Counted from the first letter of the stretch, positions 45,812 to 54,379 are shown. The stretch is 64,000 bases of DNA from Roseateles hydrophilus (GCF_026712245.1 NZ_JAPPUY010000002.1:434001-498000); one strand, 5' to 3'. Numbers and translations: made by a program. Notes: generated from the sequence alone by a model not told the origin.

Positions 45812-46864
45812 ATGAAGCCCATCGCCTACACCCGCGCCAAGGACCTGCCCGCCACGCTGCAGCAACGCATCGCCATCCTCGATGGCGCGATGGGCACCAT
45901 GATCCAGCGCTACAAGCTCGGCGAGGCCGACTACCGCGGCGAGCGCTTCAAGGACCATGGCAAGGACCTGAAGGGCAACAACGAGCTGCTGCTGTTCACG
46001 CGGCCCGACGTCATCCGCGAGATCCACGAGCAGTACCTCGCGGCCGGCGCCGACCTCATCGAGACCAACACCTTCGGCGCCACGTCCGTCGCGCAGGAAG
46101 ACTACGACCTGCCCGAGCTGGCCTACGAGATGAACGTGGTTGCCGCGCAGATCGCCCGCCAGGCCTGCGACAAGTACTCGACGCCCGACAAGCCGCGCTA
46201 CGTGGCCGGCGCCCTCGGCCCCACGCCGCGCACCGCGTCCATCAGCCCGGACGTGAACGACCCCGGCGCCCGCAACATCGATTTCGACACGCTGCGCGAC
46301 GCCTACTACGAGCAGGCCAAGGGCCTGCTGGACGGCGGGGCCGACGTCTTCCTCATCGAAACCATCTTCGACACGCTGAACGCCAAGGCCGCCATCTTCG
46401 CGGTGGACCAGCTGATGGAAGACAGCGGCGAGCGCCTCCCCGTCATCATCTCGGGCACGGTGACGGACGCGTCCGGCCGCATCCTGTCGGGCCAGACGGT
46501 CACTGCCTTCTGGCACTCGGTGCGCCACGCGCGGCCCATCGCCATCGGCCTGAACTGCGCCTTGGGCGCCACGTTGATGCGGCCCTACATCGAGGAGCTG
46601 GCCAAGGTGGCGGGTGACGTGGCCGTCAGCTGCTACCCCAACGCCGGCCTGCCCAACCCGATGAGCGACACCGGCTTCGACGAGACGCCCGACGTCACCG
46701 CGCGGCTGGTGGGCGAGTTCGCGCAGGCCGGCTTCCTGAACATTGCCGGTGGCTGCTGCGGCACGACGCCCGACCACATCGCGGCCATTGCCAAGGCCGT
46801 GTCGGCCTACAAGCCGCGCATCAGCGGCGACCGCTTCTTCAGCAAGATGCTGGACGCTGCTTAG
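45812..46864 (+). CDS. metH: Homocysteine methyltransferase module of split methionine synthase
   Basis: A 350-residue protein equal to the first domain of MetH, the barrel that binds homocysteine and zinc. Motifs are [28 protein letters not shown] (first zinc Cys) and [14 protein letters not shown] (other two Cys). The folate, cobalamin and reactivation domains are missing, and the following gene is unrelated. In many Burkholderiales MetH is encoded as two genes; here the larger half is not adjacent. It cannot make methionine by the MetH route without that partner. Confidence 0.9.
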   Translation: MKPIAYTRAKDLPATLQQRIAILDGAMGTMIQRYKLGEADYRGERFKDHGKDLKGNNELLLFTRPDVIREIHEQYLAAGADLIETNTFGATSVAQEDYDLPELAYEMNVVAAQIARQACDKYSTPDKPRYVAGALGPTPRTASISPDVNDPGARNIDFDTLRDAYYEQAKGLLDGGADVFLIETIFDTLNAKAAIFAVDQLMEDSGERLPVIISGTVTDASGRILSGQTVTAFWHSVRHARPIAIGLNCALGATLMRPYIEELAKVAGDVAVSCYPNAGLPNPMSDTGFDETPDVTARLVGEFAQAGFLNIAGGCCGTTPDHIAAIAKAVSAYKPRISGDRFFSKMLDAA

Positions 46865-46917
46865 GTCGTTAGCATGCCGGCCGAGCCAGGGGCGTTCCCT
46901 GGCACCCGGGAGCTGGC

Positions 46918-47889
46918 ATGGATTGGCAGACGGTCGTCGCGCACCACGCGCGCACCCAGGGCTGGGACGAGGCGCGGCAGCGCAAGCTGCTCGCGCTAGA
47001 CGACCTGGGTCAGCCGCCCGCAGCGCTGCAGGCCCACGGGCCGCTGGCCCTGCTGGGGCTGGCCGGCCTGCTGGTCGGGCTGGGGCTGATCTTCACCGTC
47101 GCGGCGCAATGGGCTGAGTTGTCGCGGGCTCAGCAGTTCGCGCTGCTGCAGGCTGGCGTGGCGGCAGGTGCGCTGGGCGTCGTGGCCTGGCCGGGGCTGC
47201 GCATGCCGCTGGGGCTGCTGAGCCTGCTGGCCATGGGCGGCCTGCTGGCGTACTTCGGCCAGACCTACCAGACCGGCGCCGACCCCTGGCAGCTGTTCGC
47301 GCTGTGGGCCGCGCTGGGCCTGCCGCTGGCACTGGGCGTGCGGGCCGACACGCTGTGGAGCGCCTGGACGCTGGTGGCCGCGACGGCCATCGCCTTGTGG
47401 ATGGCCGCCCACACCGGCCACCGCTGGCGCGCCGATCCCGACGACCTGGCGGTCCACTTGATCGGCTGGAGCGCGGCGCTGGCTCTGGTGCTGGCGTTGG
47501 GCAGCACGCCGGGGCGGCGGCTGGGCGTGGGCCTGTGGGCGCGCCGGCTGGGCGCCACGCTCGCGGTCTTCCTGGTGACCAGCAGCGCCACCTGGGCGCT
47601 GTTCAGTCAGCGCCCGGCGCTGCAGGTGGTGCTGGCGCTGGCCGTGCTGGCGCTGGCGGCCTGGGCGGCGGCGCGGCCGGCGACGTTCGACCTGTTCACG
47701 CTGAGCGCGGCCGCGCTGGGCCTGAACGTGGTGCTGGTCGGCGGGCTGGGGCGCTGGTTGTTCCACGGTGCCACGGGCGGCAACGGGATGGGTGAGTTCC
47801 TGCTGCTGGGGCTGGTGGCTGCCGGCCTGCTGGCGGCGACGGTCAGCGGGGTGCTGCGCCTGGCGCGCCGCGCCGGGAGCGCTGCATGA
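46918..47889 (+). CDS. DUF2157 membrane protein
   Basis: A 323-residue inner-membrane protein with about nine hydrophobic segments after a short cytoplasmic N-terminus (residues 1-40). It matches DUF2157, a family usually paired with GDYXXLXY proteins as here. Function unknown. A hairpin without a T-run (GCCAGGG/CCCTGGC, 46885-46903) precedes it. Its stop overlaps the next start (ATGA). Confidence 0.82.
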   Translation: MDWQTVVAHHARTQGWDEARQRKLLALDDLGQPPAALQAHGPLALLGLAGLLVGLGLIFTVAAQWAELSRAQQFALLQAGVAAGALGVVAWPGLRMPLGLLSLLAMGGLLAYFGQTYQTGADPWQLFALWAALGLPLALGVRADTLWSAWTLVAATAIALWMAAHTGHRWRADPDDLAVHLIGWSAALALVLALGSTPGRRLGVGLWARRLGATLAVFLVTSSATWALFSQRPALQVVLALAVLALAAWAAARPATFDLFTLSAAALGLNVVLVGGLGRWLFHGATGGNGMGEFLLLGLVAAGLLAATVSGVLRLARRAGSAA

Positions 47890-49463
47890 GCGGCGATCGC
47901 GTCGAGGCGCTGTGGCGGCAGGCCCAGGCTCAGCAGCTGCTGCCGGCGGACGCCGTGTTGCCGCCGCCCGAGCCGGCGCGGCCCTGGCCGGTGGTGCTGC
48001 TGACGGCGCTGGGCGCCTGGTTGGCCGCCGTGCCGCTGGTGGCGGTGCTGGCGCTGGCCTTCGGTCCCTTGTTCCAGCATGGCGGCGCCTGGCTGGCCGG
48101 CGGGCTGCTGCTGGCCGTGGCGGGCGTGATCCTGCGTGCCGACGGCCTGCCGCTGTTCGTCGAGCAGCTGGCCGTGCCGCTGCTGCTGACGGGCGGCGCC
48201 AGCCTGGGCTTCGCGATGTTCCAGGACCTGCCCGACCCCGCCGCTGCCGGGCTGATCGGGGCGGTCGCGCTGCTGCTGGGCGTGCTGGTGCGGCCGCTGT
48301 GGCTCAAGGCCTGCCTGGCGGCCGCGGCGGCGCTGTTCTGCGCGGTGGCGATCGGCCGCCTGGTGTCGCCACGCGGTGCATGGCCGCTGCCGCGCCCGGA
48401 GTGGCTCGGCTGGCATGCCGGCGTGTTGATCTGGCTGATCGCGCAGCGCGCCTGCCGCCCCGTGAGCCTGCGCCCGGGCCGGTTGGCGCTGGCCACCGGT
48501 TGGGGCGCGATGACGCTGCTGGGCCTGGCCCTGTCCTCGGGCATGGCGCTGCTGACCAGCGGCACGCTGGGGCGCTGGGGCAGCACGCACGGCATGGCCT
48601 GGGCGGGCTGGGCGGGCGGCGTGTCGGCCCTGCTGGCACTGGCGGCCGCCGCCTGGCTGGGGCGTGCGTGGCCGCTGCTGCGCAGGCCGGGACCTCTGGG
48701 CGTGGCGCTGGTGCTGGCGGCGCTCGCGGGCTTCATGCCGGCGCTGGGCGCGGCGCTGCTGATGGGCGCCGTCTGCCTGGCCTGGGCGCGCTGGCGGCTG
48801 GCGGTGGTGGCCGCGCTGGCGGCGCTGTGGATCGTCGGCAGCTTCTACTACCAGCTCAGCTGGCCGCTGGCCACCAAGGCGGCGGTGCTGGCAGGCGCCG
48901 GCCTGCTGCTGGGCCTGCTGGCCTGGCCGGCCTGGCGGCGTGCAGCGCCGGGCCAGCCTCAGCCGCGCACAGCGCTGCGGCCTGCCCGCTGGGGCGCGGC
49001 CGTCAGCCTCGTGGCGGTGCTGGCCGTCGTCAACGTGGCCATCGTGCAGAAGGAGGCGCTGATCGCCGAGGGCCAGCCGGTGTTCCTGCCGCTGGCCCCG
49101 GTGGACCCGCGCTCGCTGATGCAGGGCGACTACATGGCGCTGAACTTCAGCCTGCCGGGCGGGTTGCGCGCGGTGGACAGCGGCGCGCTGGGCAGCGCCC
49201 GGCCGCAGGTGGTGGCGCGGCGGGATGCGCAAGGCGTGGCCCGCCTGACGCGTGTGCACGCCGGTGAGGCGCTGGCGGCGGACGAGCTGCTGATCGAACT
49301 GTCGCCCAGCGGTGGGCGCTGGACGGTGGTGAGCGATGCCTGGTTCTTCCGCGAGGGCGAGGAGCAGCGCTGGGCGGCCGCGCGCTTCGGCGAGTTCCGC
49401 GTCGCGCCGGACGGCCGGGCGCTGCTGGTCGGCCTGCGCGGCGCCGGCCTGTCCCGGTTGTGA
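47886..49463 (+). CDS. DUF4401-GDYXXLXY fused membrane protein
   Basis: A 525-residue protein. The N-terminal two-thirds is a DUF4401-type membrane region with about ten hydrophobic segments. The C-terminal part (from about residue 370) is a GDYXXLXY domain with the eponymous motif as GDYMALNF at about residue 414, probably periplasmic. In many genomes these are two genes. Translationally coupled to the DUF2157 gene, so the pair probably forms one membrane complex of unknown role. Confidence 0.82.
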   Translation: MSGDRVEALWRQAQAQQLLPADAVLPPPEPARPWPVVLLTALGAWLAAVPLVAVLALAFGPLFQHGGAWLAGGLLLAVAGVILRADGLPLFVEQLAVPLLLTGGASLGFAMFQDLPDPAAAGLIGAVALLLGVLVRPLWLKACLAAAAALFCAVAIGRLVSPRGAWPLPRPEWLGWHAGVLIWLIAQRACRPVSLRPGRLALATGWGAMTLLGLALSSGMALLTSGTLGRWGSTHGMAWAGWAGGVSALLALAAAAWLGRAWPLLRRPGPLGVALVLAALAGFMPALGAALLMGAVCLAWARWRLAVVAALAALWIVGSFYYQLSWPLATKAAVLAGAGLLLGLLAWPAWRRAAPGQPQPRTALRPARWGAAVSLVAVLAVVNVAIVQKEALIAEGQPVFLPLAPVDPRSLMQGDYMALNFSLPGGLRAVDSGALGSARPQVVARRDAQGVARLTRVHAGEALAADELLIELSPSGGRWTVVSDAWFFREGEEQRWAAARFGEFRVAPDGRALLVGLRGAGLSRL

Positions 49464-49521
49464 ATGCGTACGTTGACAAATGAATTCACGTGAATACATT
49501 TGCGTTCATTGGAGTTCATGA
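49461..49521 (+). promoter_or_regulatory. Promoter with tandem half-sites for the PspA-flotillin operon
   Basis: A consensus -35 TTGACA (49473-49478) and a -10 TACATT (49495-49500) are 16 bp apart. Around them lie TGAATTCA (49481-49488) and TGAATACA (49491-49498), exactly 10 bp apart, then GTTCAT at 49504-49509 and 49514-49519, again 10 bp apart in the opposite orientation. A further TGAAT is at 49461. Tandem half-sites one helical turn apart are typical of ribbon-helix-helix operators. Autoregulation by the first gene is inferred. Confidence 0.6.
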
Positions 49522-50039
49522 AGGCAGGTGGTCGCATGGCGACTCAGACCGTCACGATGGAGCCCTTGTCGGCGCGCATCCCCAGCGACCTCTACCTGTG
49601 GCTGGCCCAGCTGCAGGTGGAGGGCGCCACGACCAACAGCGACAAGCTGCGCGTGCTGCTGGGGCAGCTCAAGCGCCAGCACGATGGCGCGTTCGACTAT
49701 GTGGCCGCCCACGCCTGGGCGCGGGACCTGACGCACCGGCTGCGCGAGGCGCTGGTGCGCATCGAGGGCCAGGAGGGCCGGCATTCCGAGGTGCTGGGCG
49801 GGCTGGTGGAGCAGGTGGCGGCGCTGATGGCGCTGGTCATCAGCCATGCGCCGGCCACAGCCGAGGATGCCGCCCGGCTGGAAGACGCACTGGTTCGCCG
49901 TGCGGCGCTGCTGGGCGAGTCGCTGCTGCGGCAGGCGACGACCGGCGCCGCCCATGCCTTCGATCCGGGCGTGGTGCGCCGCCACCTGGCGACCACGGCC
50001 GAACTGGCCGCCACCCTGAAGACCCTGGAAGGAGCCTGA
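49518..50039 (+). CDS. Ribbon-helix-helix-like protein heading the PspA operon
   Basis: A 173-residue protein. Residues about 10-50 (VTMEPLSARIPSDLYLWLAQL, then TTNSDKLRVLLGQL) read as a beta strand plus two helices, the layout of CopG/MetJ-type ribbon-helix-helix domains. The remaining 120 residues are helical, rich in Ala, Leu and Glu, with no membrane segment. It may be a DNA-binding regulator or a cytoplasmic partner of PspA. GGAG at 49511-49514 is close to the ATG at 49518; the ATG at 49536 is an alternative start preceded by AGGTGG. The next gene starts one base after its stop. Confidence 0.6.
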   Translation: MKAGGRMATQTVTMEPLSARIPSDLYLWLAQLQVEGATTNSDKLRVLLGQLKRQHDGAFDYVAAHAWARDLTHRLREALVRIEGQEGRHSEVLGGLVEQVAALMALVISHAPATAEDAARLEDALVRRAALLGESLLRQATTGAAHAFDPGVVRRHLATTAELAATLKTLEGA

Positions 50040-50040
50040 G

Positions 50041-50706
50041 ATGGCCGAGTCCCTCAAGACCCGCGTGGGCCGCGTGATGGCCGGCGGCCTGCATGCGCTG
50101 CTGGACAAGATCGAGGACCTGCAGCCGCAGGCGGCGATGGAGCAGGCGCTGCGCGAGGCCGGTAGCGTCATCGACGAGGTGCGCCACGAGCTGGGCAGCG
50201 TCAGCGCCAACCGCCACCTCGCCCAGCAGCAGCATGCACGGCTGAATGCCAGCCACGAGGACCTGCGCGACCAGGTGGACCAGGCGCTGGCCGCCGGCCG
50301 CGACGACCTGGCCCGCGCGGCCGTGGCGCGGCAGATCGACATCGAGGCCCAGCTGCCCGTGCTGGAGGCGACGCTGGCCGAGCTGTCGCGTCAGGAGCAG
50401 GAGCTGCAGGGCTTCACCGCCGCGCTGCTGGCCCGGCAGCGCGAGATGCAGGAGGCGCTGGCGGCCTTTCGCCACAGCCGCGCGGCAGCAGCCTCCGCGG
50501 CCCAGCCGGCGGGCGCGTCGGCCGTGGAGCAGCGGCTGACGCAGGTGAGCGAGGCTTTCGAGCGCATCTACAAGCGCCAGACCGGCCTGCACGCGGCGCA
50601 GCCCGGCAGCGCGGCGCAGGAGGCGCAGCTGCGCGAGCTGGACGACCTGGTGCGTGAGCACCGCATCGCCGAGCGCCTGGCGCGGCTGAAGGCGGGGGAG
50701 CTCTGA
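50041..50706 (+). CDS. PspA/IM30 family protein
   Basis: A 221-residue coiled-coil protein of the PspA/Vipp1 (ESCRT-III-like) group that binds stressed inner membrane and helps keep it intact. The N-terminus MAESLKTRVGRVMAGGLHALLDKIED is the membrane-binding helix, and the rest is nearly all heptad-patterned helix. No pspF, pspB or pspC is adjacent, so control must differ from the E. coli phage-shock system. The start follows the previous stop by one base with AAGGAG ahead. Confidence 0.85.
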   Translation: MAESLKTRVGRVMAGGLHALLDKIEDLQPQAAMEQALREAGSVIDEVRHELGSVSANRHLAQQQHARLNASHEDLRDQVDQALAAGRDDLARAAVARQIDIEAQLPVLEATLAELSRQEQELQGFTAALLARQREMQEALAAFRHSRAAAASAAQPAGASAVEQRLTQVSEAFERIYKRQTGLHAAQPGSAAQEAQLRELDDLVREHRIAERLARLKAGEL

Positions 50707-50737
50707 GCATGCGCTGCGATCTCACCGGAGCTGCGTC

Positions 50738-51364
50738 ATGAACCTGTTCACCGCCCCCGAGACCTTGCCCTTCGGCGTGGCCGTGGCACTGATCGTGGCC
50801 GTGGCTCTGCTGGAAGGCCTGGGCATGCTGGTGGCGCTGAGCCCGAGCAATGCCATCGACGAGCTGCTGCCGCAGGCGATGCCCGAGTCGGGGCTGGACC
50901 GCGTGCTGGGCTGGCTGCACCTGGGTCGCGTGCCAGCGCTGGTGCTGCTGCTGCTTTTTCTGCTGGGCTATGCGTTGTTCGGCTATGCGCTGCAGAAGGT
51001 GGCGCTGAACCTGGCCGGCGGCTTCCTGCCGGCCTGGGTGGCTGGCTTGCTGGCGGTGCCGCCGGGCCTGGCCACGGTGCGCGGCCTGGGCAGCCTGGTG
51101 GCCCACATCGTGCCGCGCGACGAGACCAGCGCCGTCAGTGAGCAGTCGCTGGTGGGGCGGGCCGGCGTCGTCAGCGCGGGTGCGGCACGCCGCGGCCTGG
51201 CCGCGCAGGCGCGGGTGCGCGACGCCTTCGGCCGCATGCACTACCTGATGGTGGAGCCCGACCTGGACGACGACGTGTTCGAGGAAGGCGCGCAAATCCT
51301 CATCGTGCGCAAGCTGGGGCCGTTCTACCGCTGCATTGCCAACCCGCATCCCCACCTGATCTGA
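50738..51364 (+). CDS. YqiJ-like OB-fold inner-membrane protein
   Basis: A 208-residue protein with three hydrophobic segments (about residues 10-32, 65-88 and 92-112) and a C-terminal soluble OB-fold-like domain (about 125-205: SLVGRAGVVSAGAARRGLAAQARVRD in pieces, then YLMVEPD). This matches YqiJ/NfeD-type partners of flotillins. It sits directly upstream of the flotillin gene, the same order as E. coli yqiJ-yqiK. Confidence 0.82.
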   Translation: MNLFTAPETLPFGVAVALIVAVALLEGLGMLVALSPSNAIDELLPQAMPESGLDRVLGWLHLGRVPALVLLLLFLLGYALFGYALQKVALNLAGGFLPAWVAGLLAVPPGLATVRGLGSLVAHIVPRDETSAVSEQSLVGRAGVVSAGAARRGLAAQARVRDAFGRMHYLMVEPDLDDDVFEEGAQILIVRKLGPFYRCIANPHPHLI

Positions 51365-51388
51365 CCAACCTGGGAGTAGAAGCAAGAC

Positions 51389-53074
51389 ATGGACAACCTC
51401 ATCGAGATCTCCGCCATCGCCGGCATCGGCCTGCTGGGCCTGCTGACCATCGGCTTCGTCTTCGCGCGCCTGTACAAGCGCAGCACCAAGGAGACCGCCT
51501 TCGTGCGCACCGGCCTGGGCGGCCAGAAGGTCATCATGGACGGCGGCGCCATCGTGCTGCCGGTGTTCCACGAGCGCGTGCTGGTCAACATGAACACGCT
51601 CAAGCTCGAGGTGCAGCGCCGCGAGCGCGAGAGCCTCATCACCAAGGACCGCATGCGGGTGGACGTGACGGCGGCCTTCTTCGTGCGCGTGAAGCAGACC
51701 GAGGAGGCCGTGAGCACCGCCGCGCAGACGTTGGGTGCGCGCACCATGAGCCCGAACGAGCTCAAGGCGCTGGTGGAGGACAAGTTCGTCGACAGCCTGC
51801 GTGCCACGGCCGCCACCATGACCATCCAGGAGCTGCAGGACAAGCGCCGCGACTTCGTGCAGGCGGTGCAGAACGCCGTGGCCGAAGACCTGGAGAAGAA
51901 CGGCCTGGAGCTGGAGTCGGTGTCCCTCACCAGCCTGGACCAGACCGACAAGCAGTTCTTCAACCCGAACAACGCCTTCGACGCCGAGGGTCTGACGCGT
52001 CTGACCGAGCAGACCGAGGCGCGCCGCAAGCAGCGCAACGATGTCGAGCAGGACACCGAGGTGCAGGTGCGCACCAAGAACCTGGAGGCGTCGCGGGTCA
52101 AGCTCAATATCGAGAAAGACCAGGAGTTCGCGACCTTGTCGCAGCAGCGCGAGATCGAGACAGCCCGCGCCGAGCAGATCGCGCTGATCGCCGCTCAGCA
52201 GGCCGAGCGCGGCCGCGAGGCCGAGACGGTGAAGATCGAGGCCGAGCGCCAGGTGGGCCAGCGCCGCATCGAGGCCGAGCGCGAGATCAAGGCGGCCGAA
52301 ATCGAGAAGAACCTCGTCATCCAGACGCGCGAGATCGAGCAGGAGCGCCAGGCTGAGCTCAAGCGCGCCGAGCAGCGCAAGCAGGTGGAGATTGCGCGCC
52401 AGGACACGCAGATTGCGATCGCGACCAAGTCGCGCGAGCAGTCCGAGGCCGACGCGGCCGCCAACCTGGCCCGCGCCGAAGCCGTGAAGGCCGAGGAGAC
52501 CGTCAACACTGCGCGCCAGGTGGCCGTGGCCGAGCGGGACAAGGCCATCCAGCTGATCGAGGCCAGCAAGGACGCCGAGCAGAACGCGATTGCGGTGAAG
52601 GTGTCGGCCTCTGCCGAGAAGGAGGCCGCCATCGACCGCGCCGAGGCGCTGACGATCGAGGCCAAGGCCAAGCAGGCCGCCGCGATGGCCGAGGCTGAAG
52701 GCCGCCGTGCGATCAACGAGGCGCTGAACACGCTGTCCGTCGCGCAGATCGACCTGCAGGTGCGCACCCAGCTGCTGCAGCAGCTGCCCGCCATCCTGGC
52801 CCAGGCCGTCAAGCCCATGGAGCAGATCGACTCCATCCGCATCGTGTCGGTGAACGGCATGCCCGGCCAGGGCGGCAGCGGGGCGGGCGAGGGCGGCGCG
52901 GCGAACGGCGCCACCTTTCCCGAACAGGTCATGAACTCGGCGCTGCAGTACCAGATCGCCAAGCCCATCGTCGACGCCGTCATGCAGGACGCCGGCCTGT
53001 CCAACCAGGGCATCACCGGCATGGCGCAGAACCTGGCCGACATGCTCAAGCCCGCGGCGGCGCCGTCAGCCTGA
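51389..53074 (+). CDS. Flotillin family protein (YqiK-like)
   Basis: A 561-residue membrane-scaffold protein. An N-terminal membrane segment (about 8-28) is followed by an SPFH domain (about 35-210) and a long Glu/Ala-rich coiled coil (about 215-470). The Gly-rich C-terminus ends in a hydrophobic-amphipathic stretch. Such proteins organise membrane microdomains and often pair with NfeD/YqiJ proteins. The upstream PspA gene suggests a joint role in membrane-fluidity or envelope stress. A terminator follows. Confidence 0.92.
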   Translation: MDNLIEISAIAGIGLLGLLTIGFVFARLYKRSTKETAFVRTGLGGQKVIMDGGAIVLPVFHERVLVNMNTLKLEVQRRERESLITKDRMRVDVTAAFFVRVKQTEEAVSTAAQTLGARTMSPNELKALVEDKFVDSLRATAATMTIQELQDKRRDFVQAVQNAVAEDLEKNGLELESVSLTSLDQTDKQFFNPNNAFDAEGLTRLTEQTEARRKQRNDVEQDTEVQVRTKNLEASRVKLNIEKDQEFATLSQQREIETARAEQIALIAAQQAERGREAETVKIEAERQVGQRRIEAEREIKAAEIEKNLVIQTREIEQERQAELKRAEQRKQVEIARQDTQIAIATKSREQSEADAAANLARAEAVKAEETVNTARQVAVAERDKAIQLIEASKDAEQNAIAVKVSASAEKEAAIDRAEALTIEAKAKQAAAMAEAEGRRAINEALNTLSVAQIDLQVRTQLLQQLPAILAQAVKPMEQIDSIRIVSVNGMPGQGGSGAGEGGAANGATFPEQVMNSALQYQIAKPIVDAVMQDAGLSNQGITGMAQNLADMLKPAAAPSA

Positions 53075-53092
53075 CGCTGCCGCGCGCCCAAC

Positions 53093-53125
53093 AAAAAAGG
53101 CCTGCTGGATCAGCAGGCCTTCTTT
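53093..53125. terminator. Bidirectional terminator between flotillin and bfr
   Basis: Stem AAGGCCTGCTG (53097-53107) with CAGCAGGCCTT (53111-53121), loop GAT. It is flanked by an A-run on the left and a T-rich stretch on the right, so it can serve both converging genes. Confidence 0.92.
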
Positions 53126-53140
53126 GCGTCGCCGTCCGGC

Positions 53141-53617
53141 TCAGCTGGCGTCGCCCATCTGCGACTGCAGGTAGTTCTGTGCGCCCACCGTCTGCACCAG
53201 CGCGAGCTGGGTTTCCAGGTAGTCGATGTGCTCCTCGGTGTCGTCCAGGATCTGCACGAACAGCTCGCGGGACACATAGTCGCGCACGCTCTCGCAGTAG
53301 GCGACCGCCTCCTTCAGGTGGGCATGACCGGTCTTCTCGATCTTCAGGTCGCACTCCATCGTCTCGACGGCGTTCTCGCCGATGTAGAGCTTGCCGAGGT
53401 CCTGCAGGTTGGGCAGGCCTTCCAGTGTCAGCACGCGCTCGATGAGCTTGTCGGCGTGCTTCATCTCCTCGATGGACTCCTCGTACTCGTGCTTGGCCAT
53501 CTTCATCAGGCCCCAGTTCTTCAGCATGCGGGCGTGCAGGAAGTACTGATTGATGGCGGTCAGCTCCAGCTTGAGCTGGGCGTTCAGGTGAGCAATGACT
53601 TGCGGGTCGCCTTGCAT
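53141..53617 (-). CDS. bfr: Bacterioferritin
   Basis: A 158-residue haem-containing iron-storage protein that forms 24-mers. Ferroxidase ligands E18, E51 and H54 and the haem ligand M52 fall at the canonical positions when translation starts at 53617 ([14 protein letters not shown]). The later ligands in [13 protein letters not shown] are also present. It diverges from bfd across a candidate Fur box. Confidence 0.96.
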   Translation of the reverse strand: MQGDPQVIAHLNAQLKLELTAINQYFLHARMLKNWGLMKMAKHEYEESIEEMKHADKLIERVLTLEGLPNLQDLGKLYIGENAVETMECDLKIEKTGHAHLKEAVAYCESVRDYVSRELFVQILDDTEEHIDYLETQLALVQTVGAQNYLQSQMGDAS

Positions 53618-53692
53618 GGTGGGGCTCCAGGTTCGTGAATTCGGAGCGAAGTATCGCGAGCCAAAGCCCCACAGCAAAACCGCTCTTTGTGC

Positions 53693-53713
53693 AAATAAGA
53701 TCGATTCGCATTA
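53693..53713. promoter_or_regulatory. Candidate Fur box in the bfr-bfd intergenic region
   Basis: AAATAAGATCGATTCGCATT plus one base agrees at about 15 of 21 positions with the common Fur-box pattern AAATGAGAATCATTCTCATT. It overlaps TAGAAT (53712-53717), the likely bfd -10, so bound Fur would block bfd. A short palindrome CGCATT/AATGCG (53707-53720) overlaps it. Assigned by eye. Confidence 0.5.
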
Positions 53714-53724
53714 GAATGCGCAGC

Positions 53725-53946
53725 ATGATTGTCTGTGTCTGCCATCGCGTCTCCGACCGCGACATCGCCATTGCGGCGTCGTCGGGCTGCCCGAGCTTCG
53801 AGGCCCTGCAGGACGACCTGCGCGTGGCCACGGCCTGTGGCGCCTGCCGCGATTGCGCCTGCGAGGTGTTCGAGGAAAGCCGCATCAAGGGCGGCGCCCG
53901 CGCGCACGGCGGGCCGGTGCCGGTGGCCATGCTGATGCCCGTCTGA
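53725..53946 (+). CDS. bfd: Bacterioferritin-associated ferredoxin
   Basis: A 73-residue [2Fe-2S] protein that reduces the bacterioferritin haem to release stored iron. The four cluster cysteines are C4 and C6 (MIVCVCHRVSD) and C38 and C41 (ACGACRDC), at the expected spacing. No Shine-Dalgarno is visible and TAGAAT lies only eight bases ahead, so the transcript may be almost leaderless. Iron-starvation induction through Fur is the family norm. Confidence 0.94.
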   Translation: MIVCVCHRVSDRDIAIAASSGCPSFEALQDDLRVATACGACRDCACEVFEESRIKGGARAHGGPVPVAMLMPV

Positions 53947-53971
53947 CGGACACCGCTAGAATCTGTTTCCA

Positions 53972-53998
53972 GGCGCCAGGCAATGGCGCCATTTTTTT
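53972..53998 (+). terminator. Hairpin and T-run between bfd and cspA
   Basis: Stem GGCGCCA (53972-53978) with TGGCGCC (53984-53990), loop GGCAA, then seven T. It is 26 bases after the bfd stop. TAGAAT (53957-53962) just upstream could be a cspA -10, in which case the hairpin would be at the start of the cspA leader rather than only a bfd terminator. Confidence 0.8.
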
Positions 53999-54079
53999 GT
54001 TGGCCCTGTCCCGAAGTTGTTGTGTTGTCGCAGCCGCTCACGGCGGGGCCGCACAGCACGACAACCGCAAGGAAATTTC

Positions 54080-54295
54080 ATGAGCACCCAGCAGACCGGC
54101 ATCGTCAAGTGGTTTGACGACGGCAAGGGCTACGGCTTCATCACCCCGGCCGACGGCAGCAAGGACCTGTTCGCTCACCACAGCGAAATCAAGAACAACG
54201 GCGGCTTTCGCACGCTGGCCGAGGGCGCCCAAGTGGAATTCGAAGTGAAGCAGGGCCCCAAGGGCCTGCAAGCCGCGAACATCCGCGCGCTGTAA
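54080..54295 (+). CDS. CspA-family cold-shock protein
   Basis: A 71-residue single cold-shock domain that melts RNA structure. RNP1 is KGYGFITP and RNP2 is [16 protein letters not shown] before the ATG is the ribosome binding site. A leader of roughly 110-130 bases precedes it, long as for many csp genes, and contains the hairpin described at 53972. Confidence 0.95.
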   Translation: MSTQQTGIVKWFDDGKGYGFITPADGSKDLFAHHSEIKNNGGFRTLAEGAQVEFEVKQGPKGLQAANIRAL

Positions 54296-54314
54296 TTCAC
54301 ACGCCCGTCTGAAG

Positions 54315-54345
54315 CAAAGCCCGCGCTTGCCGCGGGCTTTGTGCT
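54315..54345 (+). terminator. Terminator after cspA
   Basis: Stem CAAAGCCCGCG (54315-54325) with CGCGGGCTTTG (54331-54341), loop CTTGC. The T-run is weak, but the stem is strong and directly follows the gene. Confidence 0.75.
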
Positions 54346-54379
54346 TTCCGGCCCAGCCCCACGACGACAATTCGAGGTT

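Noticed and set aside
46885-46903. Terminator between the metH module and the DUF2157 gene
   Set aside because: The GCCAGGG/CCCTGGC hairpin has no T-run, and the downstream gene has no evident promoter of its own.
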